A DNA stretch of 64,000 nt from Bryobacteraceae bacterium. Its GTDB lineage: Bacteria > Acidobacteriota > Terriglobia > Bryobacterales > Bryobacteraceae. The notes beneath the pieces are model-generated. The model was not told where the DNA came from. It ran no database searches and saw only the letters and a list, made by a program, of their open reading frames with translations. The translations under genes were made by a program, and so were the position numbers. The DNA lies in assembly GCA_019748195.1 (NCBI GenBank), contig JAIEPW010000002.1:1-64000 (forward strand), written 5' to 3'. Shown here piece after piece: positions 25,615 through 34,664 of this stretch. Within the stretch, counting starts at the first letter, position 1, and the number at the start of each line of letters is the position of its first letter.

Positions 25615-26459
25615 TCCTGGTTCTGCGGCAGTACCCGGGAGCTCATCGCCCGCCGGTAGGCTCCCGGCGTCATTCGCGAATGCTTGGTGAACGCGCGCGT
25701 GAAATGACTTTGGTCGGCGAATCCGGCTTCCGCCGCAATGCGCGAGATCGGGGTTTCGGAGGAGGCCAGTTGCTCCCCCGCCCACTCCATCCGCAATCGG
25801 CGGATGAAAGCGCCCAGGGAGCACCCATACTGGTTGCGGAACGCTCGCGACAGGTGCGCGGGATGAACGCCGATGGCGGCGGCAAAGCGGTCGAGCGACC
25901 AGTGCGAGCGATACGTTTCGCGGGCCATCTCCATCGCCCGTTGCAGCCACAGCGGCGGGGATGAGTGCCGCTCCGGAACTGTGGCCGCCCTGGCCGCAAG
26001 CAGGAACATCTCGAGAGTCGCCGATTGCACGGCCAGGGCGCTGAACGGATCCGGGTCCGCGAGTTCCGTCGCGATGCCCCGCGCCAGGGCGGTAACCTCC
26101 GGGTGCGGCAGCAGATGGATCTCGGACAGCAGTTTGCGGCAAGGCCGCACGTACTCATCGCGGTCGGGATCGGCCTGAACGATCAGCACGCGGGCGCCGC
26201 GACTGCCGAAGTGATTGGCGTGCCGCTCACCCGCCGGTTCGGTCAGCACGACCCCCGGCTTGCAATCCCGAGGCTGGTTCATGATTACGGAATCCCAGCC
26301 GCCGTCGATCGTCACGGCGAAGACGGTGCGTTCATGAACGTGAGGCTGCAGGAACAGTCCCGCCGGGAATTGCAGATCCAGGATTTCCATGCCGGCGAAC
26401 TCCATCCGGCGGAAGACCGGGCTGCCGAAAGTTACTGGTTTGAGATCGCTGCGGACCAT
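25611..26459 (-). CDS. AraC family transcriptional regulator
   Basis: The 282-residue protein has an N-terminal cupin-like sensor (LQFPAGLFLQPHVHERTVFAV, then GWDSVIMNQPRDCKPGVVLTEPAGERHANHFG). A C-terminal AraC double helix-turn-helix follows (WSLDRFAAAIGVHPAHLSRAFRNQYGCSLGAFIRRLRMEWA and ETPISRIAAEAGFADQSHFTRAFTKHSRMTPGAYRR). It should bind a small ligand or respond to an oxidised state and activate nearby or remote genes. ATG 26459 is the family start, and GATAAT lies 12 bases upstream. It converges with the small secreted protein gene by overlap. Confidence 0.9.
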   Translation of the reverse strand: MVRSDLKPVTFGSPVFRRMEFAGMEILDLQFPAGLFLQPHVHERTVFAVTIDGGWDSVIMNQPRDCKPGVVLTEPAGERHANHFGSRGARVLIVQADPDRDEYVRPCRKLLSEIHLLPHPEVTALARGIATELADPDPFSALAVQSATLEMFLLAARAATVPERHSSPPLWLQRAMEMARETYRSHWSLDRFAAAIGVHPAHLSRAFRNQYGCSLGAFIRRLRMEWAGEQLASSETPISRIAAEAGFADQSHFTRAFTKHSRMTPGAYRRAMSSRVLPQNQD

Positions 26460-27038
26460 TGGTGAGCTCAGATTATCACGGGCGCCGCTTCGCCCCGAGA
26501 AAATTGGGGCGATCCTTACTAAAGCTTCCATCAAGAAAGCGTAATGGAACAAGCAGAACCCTGGTTGAGCGATCAGGGGCGAAGTGAGTGGGGCGGTTGG
26601 TCCCGAAGAATCGTCCCAATCCGGTTATCGAGATCCCAAAAGCGAACGTTGCTCCTAATCTGACCGTTAAGTGAATCAATGACTTGGAAGAGGACTCTGA
26701 GTTGCCCTGGCAGTACTCACGCATGAGCCGGTTCTTGAGCTTCGATCGCTTCCGCCCGCGGGGATTGTCTCCGGCAGTGCGGTCGCGGGGGTGGCAACTG
26801 ACCCCGGATTTCGAGCAGTTCACCCCAACGACCGAGGGCCAGCGTCAATTTGGTTGTCGCGATTCGTCAGTAGAGCAGATGCTCCTAATAAGCCGCGGGC
26901 AAAGACTGTCCGGCGCATAGATGTCGTGGAGGGTGGCGGACGGGCGTGGAGTGTGCCCGCCGGCTGGGGCTGCGGGGATCGACCCTCTCGCCGCTCCTTG
27001 CAACGAGTTGGGTCCGGGTGCAGGTCCAAGGAGTACTG
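26460..27038. other. gene-free stretch, no recognised content
   Basis: Several open frames cross these 579 bases on both strands, but none shows a known domain, a signal peptide or a convincing start, and they contradict each other. Base composition is lower in GC in the middle. The stretch may be a decayed insertion or gene. The promoter for the 27039 gene presumably lies near its end. Confidence 0.45.
26472..26477 (-). promoter_or_regulatory. -10-like box GATAAT before the AraC gene
   Basis: On the minus strand GATAAT ends 12 bases before the ATG at 26459; no Shine-Dalgarno lies between, so a very short or absent leader is likely. Confidence 0.4.
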
Positions 27039-27821
27039 ATGACTGCCGTTCGCCTTGCCTTGTTGATAGTGCCGTTTGCCGCCGCGACGCTCGTCTCGGC
27101 GGTGGGACCGGAGCCATTAGGCCTGGAGATGTCGGTTCGCCTGCCGGAAGAATTCCGCTGGAATGCCGCGGGAATTCCCGGCCAGACCGTGGAGATCAAC
27201 GGAATTCAGGGCTCGCTGCGAGCGGAGCCTTCGACGAACGGGGAAGTTGAAATCGTCGCCTACAAGCATGGCTCCGGAAATCCTGAGGAGGTGGCGATTG
27301 AGGTCGTGGGGCATAGCGAGGGCGTGACGGTTTGCGCCGTCTATCCGTCTGATGAGTTCGGTCGACCGTTCCGTTGCCGTCCGAGCAACGGCGGCGGTCA
27401 TAAAGTTGCCTCCCTTTACCCCTCGCGGGCCACGGTCCGTTATGAAAACGGAGGCGGCGGCGACATCCGCCTGCCCGACGTACAGGTGGATTTCCTGGTT
27501 CGCCTGCCGGCCGGCGTTCACTTCATCGGGCGGACCATTTCGGGCACCATCGAAGCGACCGGAGTTTCGGGGAACGTCGAAGCCCACACCATCCACGGCG
27601 ACGTGAATGTGACTCTGCCCGAGGCATCGGGCGCGAATGTCCGGGCCGAGAGCGTGGAAGGGACCGTGGTGAGCGATTACCCGCTGAAGTATTCCAGCCC
27701 CTCCGGCGGCGTGCGAGCCCGCGGCACGGTGGGACGGGGCATTCGCAAGTTCCTGCTGCACAGCATGGGCGGTTCGGTATTGGTGCGGCGCATGCCCAGC
27801 CGCATTGACGAAGTGGAATAG
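27039..27821 (+). CDS. secreted DUF4097-like beta-repeat protein
   Basis: The 260-residue protein has a signal peptide (VRLALLIVPFAAATLVSAVG). A right-handed beta-repeat domain follows, with the stepwise pattern VEINGIQGSLRAEPSTNGEVEIVA, GDIRLPDVQVDFLVRLPAGVHFIGRTISGTIEATGVSGNVEAHTIHGDVNV, and ANVRAESVEGTVVSDY. That alternation of short strands is typical of DUF4097 adhesin-like proteins. ATG 27039 has AAGGAG upstream; a longer frame from 26946 lacks a signal. The protein probably sits in the periplasm or cell surface. The role is unknown. Confidence 0.78.
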   Translation: MTAVRLALLIVPFAAATLVSAVGPEPLGLEMSVRLPEEFRWNAAGIPGQTVEINGIQGSLRAEPSTNGEVEIVAYKHGSGNPEEVAIEVVGHSEGVTVCAVYPSDEFGRPFRCRPSNGGGHKVASLYPSRATVRYENGGGGDIRLPDVQVDFLVRLPAGVHFIGRTISGTIEATGVSGNVEAHTIHGDVNVTLPEASGANVRAESVEGTVVSDYPLKYSSPSGGVRARGTVGRGIRKFLLHSMGGSVLVRRMPSRIDEVE

Positions 27822-27878
27822 CCATTTCGCCCCGCGATCATTTCGCTTCCGGCCGCGCCGCGGTTACCATGAGCGGAT

Positions 27879-29498
27879 ATGCGATTCGCGCTATCCCTTT
27901 TTGTTCCTCTCGTGCTCCTGGCGGCGGACGTGCCGGAGGATACCGCCTCCCGCGTTGATAAGATTTTCCAGGACCTGGACAAGACCAGTTCGCCGGGATG
28001 TTCGGTGGGCGTCGTCCGCGACGGCCGGATGATTCTTTCGCGCGGCTACGGGATGGCCAACCTGGACCATGACATCGCGCTTTCCAGCCGCTCCGTCTTT
28101 CATGTCGCCAGCGTATCCAAGCAATTCACCGCCGCGGCCATCGTGCTGCTGGCGCAGCAGGGGAAGCTGACCTTCGACGATCCGGTCCGCAAGTACGTCC
28201 CTGAGTTGCGCGACTTCGGAACCCCGTTGACCATCCGCCACCTGCTGCACCACACCTCGGGACTGCGCGATCAGTGGCTGATGCTGATCCTGAGCGGCTG
28301 GCGGTTGAGCCAGGACGTCGTCCGCGACGAGGATGTCATGGATCTCGTGGCGAGAGCGAAGGAGTTGAATTTTCCACCTGGCGAGAAGCACTTGTACTCC
28401 AACACGGGTTACACGCTGCTGGCGCAGATTGTGAAAAGGGTAAGCGGGAGGAGTCTCCGCGAGTTCACCACGGCCGAGATCTTCGAGCCGCTGGGGATGC
28501 GCGACACTCATTTCCGTGATGATTACCGCGAGGTGGCGCCGGGAATGGCCTACGGCTACGCCAAGCTCCGGGATCGCTTCCAGTTCAGTATCCCAACGTA
28601 TGACACCGTGGGCGCCAGCAGCCTGCTGACCACCGTCGAGGACATGGCCAAGTGGGATGCGAACTTCTATTCCGGTAGAGTCGGCGGCCCCAAGTTTGAC
28701 GAGACGATGCTCTCGGAATTCACGTTGAAGGACGGAAGGCGAATTCCCTATCGCTTCGGCCAGACCGCGGGCGAGTATCGCGGGTTGCGGGTGGTGGAGC
28801 ACGGCGGCGCCGACGCCGGTTACCGGTCCGCGTACTCCCGGTTTCCGGAACAAAGGTTTTCGGTGATCACGCTTTGCAATACGATCGTCAATCCGGCGCA
28901 ACGGACACGAGCGATTGCCGACGTGTTTCTCGGCGACCGCATGAAGCCCGCGGCAGAGCCTCCCAAGCCGGAGCCCGTCCCGGTGAGTGAATCCGACCTG
29001 GCGTCCTACGCGGGATTGTTTCGCGATCCCGAAGACGAAGAAATTTACCGTGTCCGCGCCGAAGGCGGCAAACTGATTCTGTTCGGGCACGGCCAGGATC
29101 TGCCCATGACGCCCGTGGCCGCGAACGCTTTCCGCGCCGCGAACCAGCCCGGAACGTTCCGTTTCGTGGACGGGAGCCTCCAGGTGGAGAATCCCGGCCA
29201 ACCCCCGGTGCGGCTGCAACGGCGCAACGAATGGAAGCCGCGGCCGGAGGAACTGCAGGCGGCGGCGGGCGAATACTACTGCAGCGAGATCGACAGCACC
29301 TACCGGCTGGAGGTGAAGGACGGCAAGCTGCTGCTGCATCGCAAGAAACTGCGCACCCACAGCGTGGAGCCCACGTTCGAGGGCAACTATTACGCGCCGC
29401 AACTGGGGTATCTGCGGATGGAGCAGCCGGGTGGCAAGATCACCGGCTTCCGCCTTACCAGCGAACGCGTGCGCAATCTCCACTTCGAACGCCGCTGA
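27879..29498 (+). CDS. serine hydrolase, beta-lactamase/penicillin-binding family (class C fold)
   Basis: The 539-residue protein has a signal sequence (MRFALSLFVPLVLLAAD) and a beta-lactamase-type catalytic domain. The SxxK motif is SVSK in HVASVSKQFTAAAIVL, near residue 78, and the YxN motif is YSN in KHLYSNTGYTLLA, near residue 173; HGGADAGYRS carries the HxG-like third motif. Two C-terminal lipocalin-like domains (SDLASYAGLFRDPEDEEIY... and QAAAGEYYCSEIDSTYRLEV...) follow, as in many Acidobacterial serine hydrolases. Substrate (peptidoglycan peptides, esters or other amides) is not predictable. TACCAT lies eight bases before the ATG. Confidence 0.88.
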   Translation: MRFALSLFVPLVLLAADVPEDTASRVDKIFQDLDKTSSPGCSVGVVRDGRMILSRGYGMANLDHDIALSSRSVFHVASVSKQFTAAAIVLLAQQGKLTFDDPVRKYVPELRDFGTPLTIRHLLHHTSGLRDQWLMLILSGWRLSQDVVRDEDVMDLVARAKELNFPPGEKHLYSNTGYTLLAQIVKRVSGRSLREFTTAEIFEPLGMRDTHFRDDYREVAPGMAYGYAKLRDRFQFSIPTYDTVGASSLLTTVEDMAKWDANFYSGRVGGPKFDETMLSEFTLKDGRRIPYRFGQTAGEYRGLRVVEHGGADAGYRSAYSRFPEQRFSVITLCNTIVNPAQRTRAIADVFLGDRMKPAAEPPKPEPVPVSESDLASYAGLFRDPEDEEIYRVRAEGGKLILFGHGQDLPMTPVAANAFRAANQPGTFRFVDGSLQVENPGQPPVRLQRRNEWKPRPEELQAAAGEYYCSEIDSTYRLEVKDGKLLLHRKKLRTHSVEPTFEGNYYAPQLGYLRMEQPGGKITGFRLTSERVRNLHFERR

Positions 29499-30209
29499 TC
29501 AGGCGTTGCTCATCGCCTGGGCGGCCAAGGGTTCGGAATTGAAGCTGTAGCCGAACCCGCGGACACTCCGGATAAAGCTCGGCGAATCCGGCATGGCTTC
29601 AATCTTCTGCCGCAGCCGCAGGATGTACACGTCGACCGTGCGATCGGTTACAGCGCGGTCGTGACCCCACACGGCATCCAGGAGTTGCTCCCGGCTGAAG
29701 ACCACCCCGGGGCGGCTCATGAGAAACTCCAGCAGCCGGAACTCGGTAGCGGTTAGCGACAGATCCTCCGTGCCGAGGCGGACGCGGCAGGAGTTCTTGT
29801 CGAGCTCGAGGGTTCCCGCCTTGAGCACCTTGGTGGGCGCTGCCTGGCCGCGGAAGTGAATCTTGATTCTCGCGATCAGTTCCCGCACGAAGAACGGCTT
29901 GACAATGTAGTCGTTGGCGCCGAGCTCCAGCCCGACGATGCGGTCGGTTTCGGAAGCTCGCGCGGTGAGGAAGATCACCGGGATGTGAGCGAGCTCCGCG
30001 TGCGCCCGGATGCCTTTACAGATATCCAGCCCGTCGGAGTCCGGAAGCATGATGTCCAGGATGATGAGGTCAGGCCGCTCGCGCCGGCACAACTCAATGG
30101 CACCCTTGCCTGTCTGCGATCCGACCATTGCAAACCCCTCTTTCTCCAGGTTGTACTTGAGAAGAGAGAAAAGGTCGGAGTCGTCCTCAATCAAAACGAT
30201 TTTCTTCAT
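29499..30209 (-). CDS. phoB: PhoB-like OmpR-family response regulator
   Basis: The 236-residue protein has a receiver domain with the acidic pocket (IEDDSD at residues 7-12), the phospho-acceptor Asp in LIILDIMLPDSDG near residue 53, the switch Thr in FLTARA and Lys in VKPFF. An OmpR/PhoB-type winged helix follows (LSLTATEFRLLEFLMSRPG, SREQLLDAVWG, VDVYILRLRQKIE). It is paired with the sensor kinase encoded just upstream. PhoB regulates phosphate acquisition, but no pst or pho structural genes are in the window, so the phosphate link rests on similarity alone. Confidence 0.85.
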   Translation of the reverse strand: MKKIVLIEDDSDLFSLLKYNLEKEGFAMVGSQTGKGAIELCRRERPDLIILDIMLPDSDGLDICKGIRAHAELAHIPVIFLTARASETDRIVGLELGANDYIVKPFFVRELIARIKIHFRGQAAPTKVLKAGTLELDKNSCRVRLGTEDLSLTATEFRLLEFLMSRPGVVFSREQLLDAVWGHDRAVTDRTVDVYILRLRQKIEAMPDSPSFIRSVRGFGYSFNSEPLAAQAMSNA

Positions 30210-30226
30210 GGCAGGAACTCCAACCG

Positions 30227-30239
30227 GAGTGTAACACTC
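30227..30239. promoter_or_regulatory. 13-base palindrome GAGTGTAACACTC
   Basis: A perfect inverted repeat (GAGTGT, A, ACACTC) lies in the 47-base gap between the kinase stop and the regulator ATG. A second inverted repeat (ACTCC / GGAGT) overlaps it. It could be an operator or an RNA switch that adjusts the regulator level; it does not match the classic Pho box. Confidence 0.45.
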
Positions 30240-30256
30240 TGATTATTACACACTCA

Positions 30257-31714
30257 TTACGACGCGGTTAACTCTTGCTGAACGGGGCCGCTCTCCTGCA
30301 GACCCTGGTCCTGTACGGGGAGGGTGAACAGGAATGTCGATCCCTGCCCCAGCTCGCTTTCCACGCGGACCTCGCCGCCGTGCGCACGCACCAGGTGCTT
30401 GACGATCGCCAGGCCGAGACCCGTGCCGCCCAGCTCGCGGGAGCGTGCCTTGTCAACACGATAGAAGCGCTCGAAGAGGCGTGGGAGATCCTCGGCGGGG
30501 ATGCCCTGCCCGGTGTCCCGGACGTGAAATTCCACCATTTCGCCCGGCACGGCGCGAGCGCCCACGTAGATTTTCCCACCTTCCGGGGTGTACTTTAGGG
30601 CATTGTCCATCAGGTTTGAGAGAATTTGATGGAGAGCTTCGGAATCGCAAAATACCTCTTGCTTCGCGTCGGCGGGTTCCAGGACGAACGCGATCGATTT
30701 CTTGTCCGCCATGGGGCGCATGGAGTCCACGTTGTCGGTCAGCAAGCGGTTGACGTAATAACCGGCGAATTGGAGTTTTTGCGTTTTCAGCTCGATGCGG
30801 GACAGCGTGAGGAGGTCCGCGGTCAGGCGGGTGAGGCGCTCGGCGTTCTGCTTGATGATTGTGAGGAACCGGACGTTATGAGCGGGGTCATGGATGGCGC
30901 CGTCCAGCAGCGTCTCGGTGTAACCCTGAATAGAGGCCAGCGGCGTCCGCAGTTCGTGCGAAACGTTGATGACGAAGTCTTTCCGGATCCGCTCGAGTTT
31001 CTCGAGCTCCACCTGTTCGTGCTGCAATTGCTCGAAGATGTGCTGCAGTTTCTCGCCGGTGTCGTTCAGCTTGCTGGACAGGATGCCGAGCTCGTCGTGG
31101 CTGTCGAACTGCAGCCGGGCGCGAAAGTTTCCCTCCGCGAGCTTGCCGGCGTAGTCGATGATGGCGGCCAGGCGGCGCGAGACATAGCGGGCGAAGAAAG
31201 CGGCAAGCAGGATGGCGGGCAGGAAGGCCAGGGCGGTGGAGGCCAGCAACTGCTTGCGGATCACGTTCACCTGGCCTTCGATCCGCGCGAGCGTGACCGC
31301 CAGGCGGATGGCGCCCTGCTTGGAGGGAACGGCGACATACAGGAATTTCTGTCCCAGGGTTCCGCTGAGGCGCACCGATGAACCCTCGCGACCCGCGAGC
31401 GCGGACGCGACTTCCGGCCGGTATGCGTGATTATCCATCCGGCTGGCTTCAGCCTCGGAGTCGCGAACCACACGGCCGTCCCGCGCGATCAAGGTAATGC
31501 GGGCTCCGGCAGCGGCGGCGAGATTGTAGAAGTCAATCCCGCCGTTCTCCAGTTCGAGCGCGACCATCCGGCCCTTTTGGTAGAGTTCGCGTTCCAGGGT
31601 GTCGAGGTACATTTTCTCGACCCGCTGGGACGCCAGGAAATCCACGGCGGTAAGGGCGACGATCAGCACGCTGAGCACCGCGAGGATGAGCTTGGCGAAA
31701 ATGCGGGCGGTCAT
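30257..31714 (-). CDS. phoR: PhoR-like sensor histidine kinase
   Basis: The 485-residue protein has an N-terminal membrane segment (LILAVLSVLIVALTAVDFLAS), a periplasmic sensor region and a second membrane segment (LLASTALAFLPAILLAAFFARYVS). A HAMP region follows, then the H-box FVINVSHELRTPLASIQGYTETLLDG with the phospho-accepting His, the N-box LMDNALKYTPEGGKI and the G-boxes DTGQGIP and GTGLGLAIVKHLV. It autophosphorylates and passes phosphate to the regulator downstream. The kinase gene comes first here, with 47 bases between the two. GATAAT lies 11 bases before the ATG. Confidence 0.88.
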   Translation of the reverse strand: MTARIFAKLILAVLSVLIVALTAVDFLASQRVEKMYLDTLERELYQKGRMVALELENGGIDFYNLAAAAGARITLIARDGRVVRDSEAEASRMDNHAYRPEVASALAGREGSSVRLSGTLGQKFLYVAVPSKQGAIRLAVTLARIEGQVNVIRKQLLASTALAFLPAILLAAFFARYVSRRLAAIIDYAGKLAEGNFRARLQFDSHDELGILSSKLNDTGEKLQHIFEQLQHEQVELEKLERIRKDFVINVSHELRTPLASIQGYTETLLDGAIHDPAHNVRFLTIIKQNAERLTRLTADLLTLSRIELKTQKLQFAGYYVNRLLTDNVDSMRPMADKKSIAFVLEPADAKQEVFCDSEALHQILSNLMDNALKYTPEGGKIYVGARAVPGEMVEFHVRDTGQGIPAEDLPRLFERFYRVDKARSRELGGTGLGLAIVKHLVRAHGGEVRVESELGQGSTFLFTLPVQDQGLQESGPVQQELTAS

Positions 31715-31762
31715 GGAGTTTCCCTATTATCGCGTCTTTGGCGGCGGCTCCGACTGCGGGAG

Positions 31763-32137
31763 TTATCGCAGGCGGATATCGACGATGGCGGAGGTGATGA
31801 TCGGCGCCTTGTAGTCGGGATGCCGGAATTCCAAATGCATCCCCCGGCCGACATAGGATTGCTTCACCATGGAGCCGCCCCAGTTCGAACCCGTCACGCG
31901 AACCATCACAGGTTCGGGACAGAAACGCGGATGTCCGGATATCAGCGCCTTGCCGTGACCTTGGTGTACCAGGGTATACCAGCGGTTCTGCGTTTCGATC
32001 TCCAAGGTTGTGTTCGGAGGCAGGTCGATCAGGTATACGCCGCCTTCGATTTCCGAGCGGACGATGTTGCGGTTGACCTCGTCGCTGAGGCTGGAGTGCG
32101 GCCGAAAATGCGAATGTCCCACGTGGGTATGCCGCAT
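31763..32137 (-). CDS. conserved hypothetical protein
   Basis: The 124-residue protein has no signal or membrane segments. It reads [47 protein letters not shown], then [45 protein letters not shown], which suggests a small beta-barrel. The start at 32137 is preceded by TAATAT and GGAG. It sits upstream of phoR in the same direction with a 48-base gap, so it may share that operon. I do not recognise its family. Confidence 0.65.
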   Translation of the reverse strand: MRHTHVGHSHFRPHSSLSDEVNRNIVRSEIEGGVYLIDLPPNTTLEIETQNRWYTLVHQGHGKALISGHPRFCPEPVMVRVTGSNWGGSMVKQSYVGRGMHLEFRHPDYKAPIITSAIVDIRLR

Positions 32138-32229
32138 CGGGTTGACTCCATATTAAACAGACGCGCAAAGGCGCGCAAGATTCTCATCCGGTTCGATTCG
32201 ATACTCTAGTACCAGAGCGAGACTGGCTG

Positions 32230-33483
32230 ATGAAGATTCTCGAACTCGGTCCCCGCAAGTACGACTCGCCTCTCGATTGGGCGGTGGATGAAGAGCACTT
32301 CGTTCCCGCCGGAATTCTGCGGCCCGCACATGGCGCGGCCGCCGAGGGAGAGGTTTTCGAACAGGCGGGACCGCGCAAACGCGTGTTCTTTCCGTTGCCG
32401 AAGACCCGCGCCGCGATCGTTACGTGCGGGGGGCTCTGCCCGGGCTTGAACAACGTGATCCGGTCGGCGTTTCTGGAGCTTCACCACCACTATGGCGTTC
32501 CCACGGTGCTGGGGATCCGCTATGGATACCAGGGTCTTGACCCGGCGAACGGTTTCGAGCCGGTAGAGCTAACGCCCAAGATCGTCAGCGATATTCACCG
32601 GCAGGGCGGGACGCTTCTGGGAACCTCGCGCGGCCGCGTGGATCCCGGCGTCATCGTGGAGTTTCTGATGAAGCGTGGCATCCAGATTCTGCTGTGCGTG
32701 GGCGGCGACGGCGGACTGCGCGGGGCGCATGCGATCGCCCAAGCGGCGATTCACAAGGGCTACTCGCTGGCGGTGGTCGGGGTACCCAAAACGATTGATA
32801 ACGACGTTCCCCATGTGACGGTGACGTTTGGATATCAAACGGCCATTGAGGAGGCCAGGAACGTTCTGGACAGCGCGCATAATGAGGCGCGGGCCCAGGT
32901 GAACGGAATCGGTCTGGTGAAGCTGATGGGCAGGGAAGCGGGTTTTATCGCGGCGGGGGCTACCCTGGCCAGCCAGGAGGTGAATTTCACGCTGATCCCG
33001 GAGGCGCCGTTCCGGATGGATAAGTTCCTGATGGCACTGCAGGAGCGCCTGCTGGACCGGGGACACGCGGTAATCGCGGTGGCCGAGGGGGCGGGTCAGG
33101 ACCTGCTGCGCGATCCGGATGCGCCCGTGGGCCGCGATGCCTCCGGCAACCGCAAGTTGGATGATATCGGACCTTACCTAAGGGGGCGCATCCTGAGTCA
33201 TTTTGCCGGGCGGATGTCCATCAATCTGAAGTACATCGATCCCAGCTACATCATCCGTAGCCGGCCCGCGAACACGCCGGACGCCCTGCTGTGCGATCTG
33301 TACGCGCGCAACGCGGTTCACGCCGCCGCGGCGGGCAAGACCGATGTCATGATCGGGCTGCAGCATGGTGTATTTATTCACGTTCCGCTGGATCGCGTGG
33401 CCAGCGGCCGCCGCCGGGTGCAGGTCAGCGGTCTGGAGTGGAAGTCGGTGCTGGCGGCCACCGGGCAGCCGGATTTGTCGTAG
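32230..33483 (+). CDS. pfkA: ATP-dependent 6-phosphofructokinase (group-X type)
   Basis: The 417-residue enzyme phosphorylates fructose 6-phosphate in glycolysis. Motifs are AAIVTCGGLCPGLNNVIRSAFLEL at the nucleotide site, GGDGGLRGAHAIAQAAIHKGYSLAVVGVPKTIDNDVPHV (GGDG rather than GGDD, and catalytic TIDND), and FGYQTAIEEARNVLDSAHNEARA. GGDG favours ATP over pyrophosphate, and the long N-terminal extension with PKTIDND resembles the plant/protist-like ATP-PFK clade. It starts the run toward the Fe-ADH and PQQ-propeller genes, but those have separate starts. Confidence 0.87.
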   Translation: MKILELGPRKYDSPLDWAVDEEHFVPAGILRPAHGAAAEGEVFEQAGPRKRVFFPLPKTRAAIVTCGGLCPGLNNVIRSAFLELHHHYGVPTVLGIRYGYQGLDPANGFEPVELTPKIVSDIHRQGGTLLGTSRGRVDPGVIVEFLMKRGIQILLCVGGDGGLRGAHAIAQAAIHKGYSLAVVGVPKTIDNDVPHVTVTFGYQTAIEEARNVLDSAHNEARAQVNGIGLVKLMGREAGFIAAGATLASQEVNFTLIPEAPFRMDKFLMALQERLLDRGHAVIAVAEGAGQDLLRDPDAPVGRDASGNRKLDDIGPYLRGRILSHFAGRMSINLKYIDPSYIIRSRPANTPDALLCDLYARNAVHAAAAGKTDVMIGLQHGVFIHVPLDRVASGRRRVQVSGLEWKSVLAATGQPDLS

Positions 33484-33560
33484 CCTGGCGGCGAAAACCT
33501 TCGCCGCGCCCGGACGTCCAACAGGGCGGTGGGCGTTATACTGGAGTTTTCCCCAAGCGA

Positions 33561-34664
33561 ATGACCGGCTTTGATCTGTATCCGCGGACGCGAGTGCGTT
33601 TCGGCGCCGGCGAGTTCCAGAATCTGGGACAACTGGCGCGCGGGATCGGCGCCGCCCGCGTGCTCCTGGTGGCCGATGAAGGCATGCGCCACGCCGGGTA
33701 CGCCGGCCAGGCGGAGCGGCTGCTGCAAGCCGAGGGGCTCCAGGTCGCCATCTTCCATGACTTCGGACCGAACCCCGACACCGCGATGGTGGAGGCGGGA
33801 CGGACGGTGGCTGCTGCCGCCGCCGTCGATCTGATCATCGGGCTGGGGGGAGGCAGTTCCCTGGATTGCGCCAAGGGCATCAATTTCGTTCATACCAACG
33901 GCGGCGTCATGAAGGACTACCGGGGTTGGGCGAAGGCCGCGCGGCCGATGCTTCCCATGATCGGGGTTCCGACTACCGCCGGGACCGGAAGCGAAGCGCA
34001 GACGTACGCGATCATCAGTGACGCCGAGACGCATGTCAAGATGGCCTGCGGCGATCCCAAGGCGGCCTTCGCGATTGCCATTCTCGATCCCGAACTGACG
34101 TTGACCCAGCCTCGCGACCTGACCGCCACCACCGGATACGACGCGCTTTCCCATGCAGTAGAGACGTTTGTCACCACCAAGCGGAACGCCATATCGGAGG
34201 TGTACTCGCGGGAGGCATGGCGTTTGCTGAACGGCAGCTTCGAGCGGGTTCTGACGCATCCCGGCGACCTGGAGGCGCGCGGCCGCATGCTGCTTGGATC
34301 CCATCTGGCGGGGATGGCGATCGAGAATTCCATGCTGGGCTCCACGCACGCGTGCGCCAATCCGCTTACGGCGGAGTTCGGAATCGCGCACGGAGTGGCG
34401 ATCGCGTCGCTGTTGCGGCACGTGGTCCGCTGGAATCAGCCGGTGGTGGACGGGCGGTATCGCGACCTGAGCCCGGATCTGCCGCGCCGGCTGAAGGATC
34501 TGGCGGCGGCGGCGCACCTTCCTGCCCGGCTGCGGCATCTATTCATACCGGAGGAGAGTCTGCCGCGCCTGGCGGAGGCCGCGGCCCTCCAGTGGACCGG
34601 GCAGTTCAATCCCCGGCGTTTCGATCGGGCGGGAGCCCTGGAGATTTACGAATGCGCTTACTAG
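33561..34664 (+). CDS. iron-containing alcohol dehydrogenase
   Basis: The 367-residue protein is a group III dehydrogenase. It has FLYPRTRVRFGAGEF-like N-terminus, the nucleotide loop IIGLGGGSSLDCAKGI and PMIGVPTTAGTGSEAQTYAII. The metal site is spread through TTGYDALSHAVETFVTTKRN (Asp and His ligands) and LGSTHACANPLTAEFGIAHGVAIASLL (two more His). The family reduces aldehydes or oxidises alcohols with NAD(P)H. The end overlaps the start of the PQQ-propeller gene by 13 bases. Substrate unknown. Confidence 0.88.
   Translation: MTGFDLYPRTRVRFGAGEFQNLGQLARGIGAARVLLVADEGMRHAGYAGQAERLLQAEGLQVAIFHDFGPNPDTAMVEAGRTVAAAAAVDLIIGLGGGSSLDCAKGINFVHTNGGVMKDYRGWAKAARPMLPMIGVPTTAGTGSEAQTYAIISDAETHVKMACGDPKAAFAIAILDPELTLTQPRDLTATTGYDALSHAVETFVTTKRNAISEVYSREAWRLLNGSFERVLTHPGDLEARGRMLLGSHLAGMAIENSMLGSTHACANPLTAEFGIAHGVAIASLLRHVVRWNQPVVDGRYRDLSPDLPRRLKDLAAAAHLPARLRHLFIPEESLPRLAEAAALQWTGQFNPRRFDRAGALEIYECAY

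Noticed and set aside
32230-33483. Pyrophosphate-dependent phosphofructokinase
   Set aside because: The site is GGDG, not GGDD, which favours ATP.
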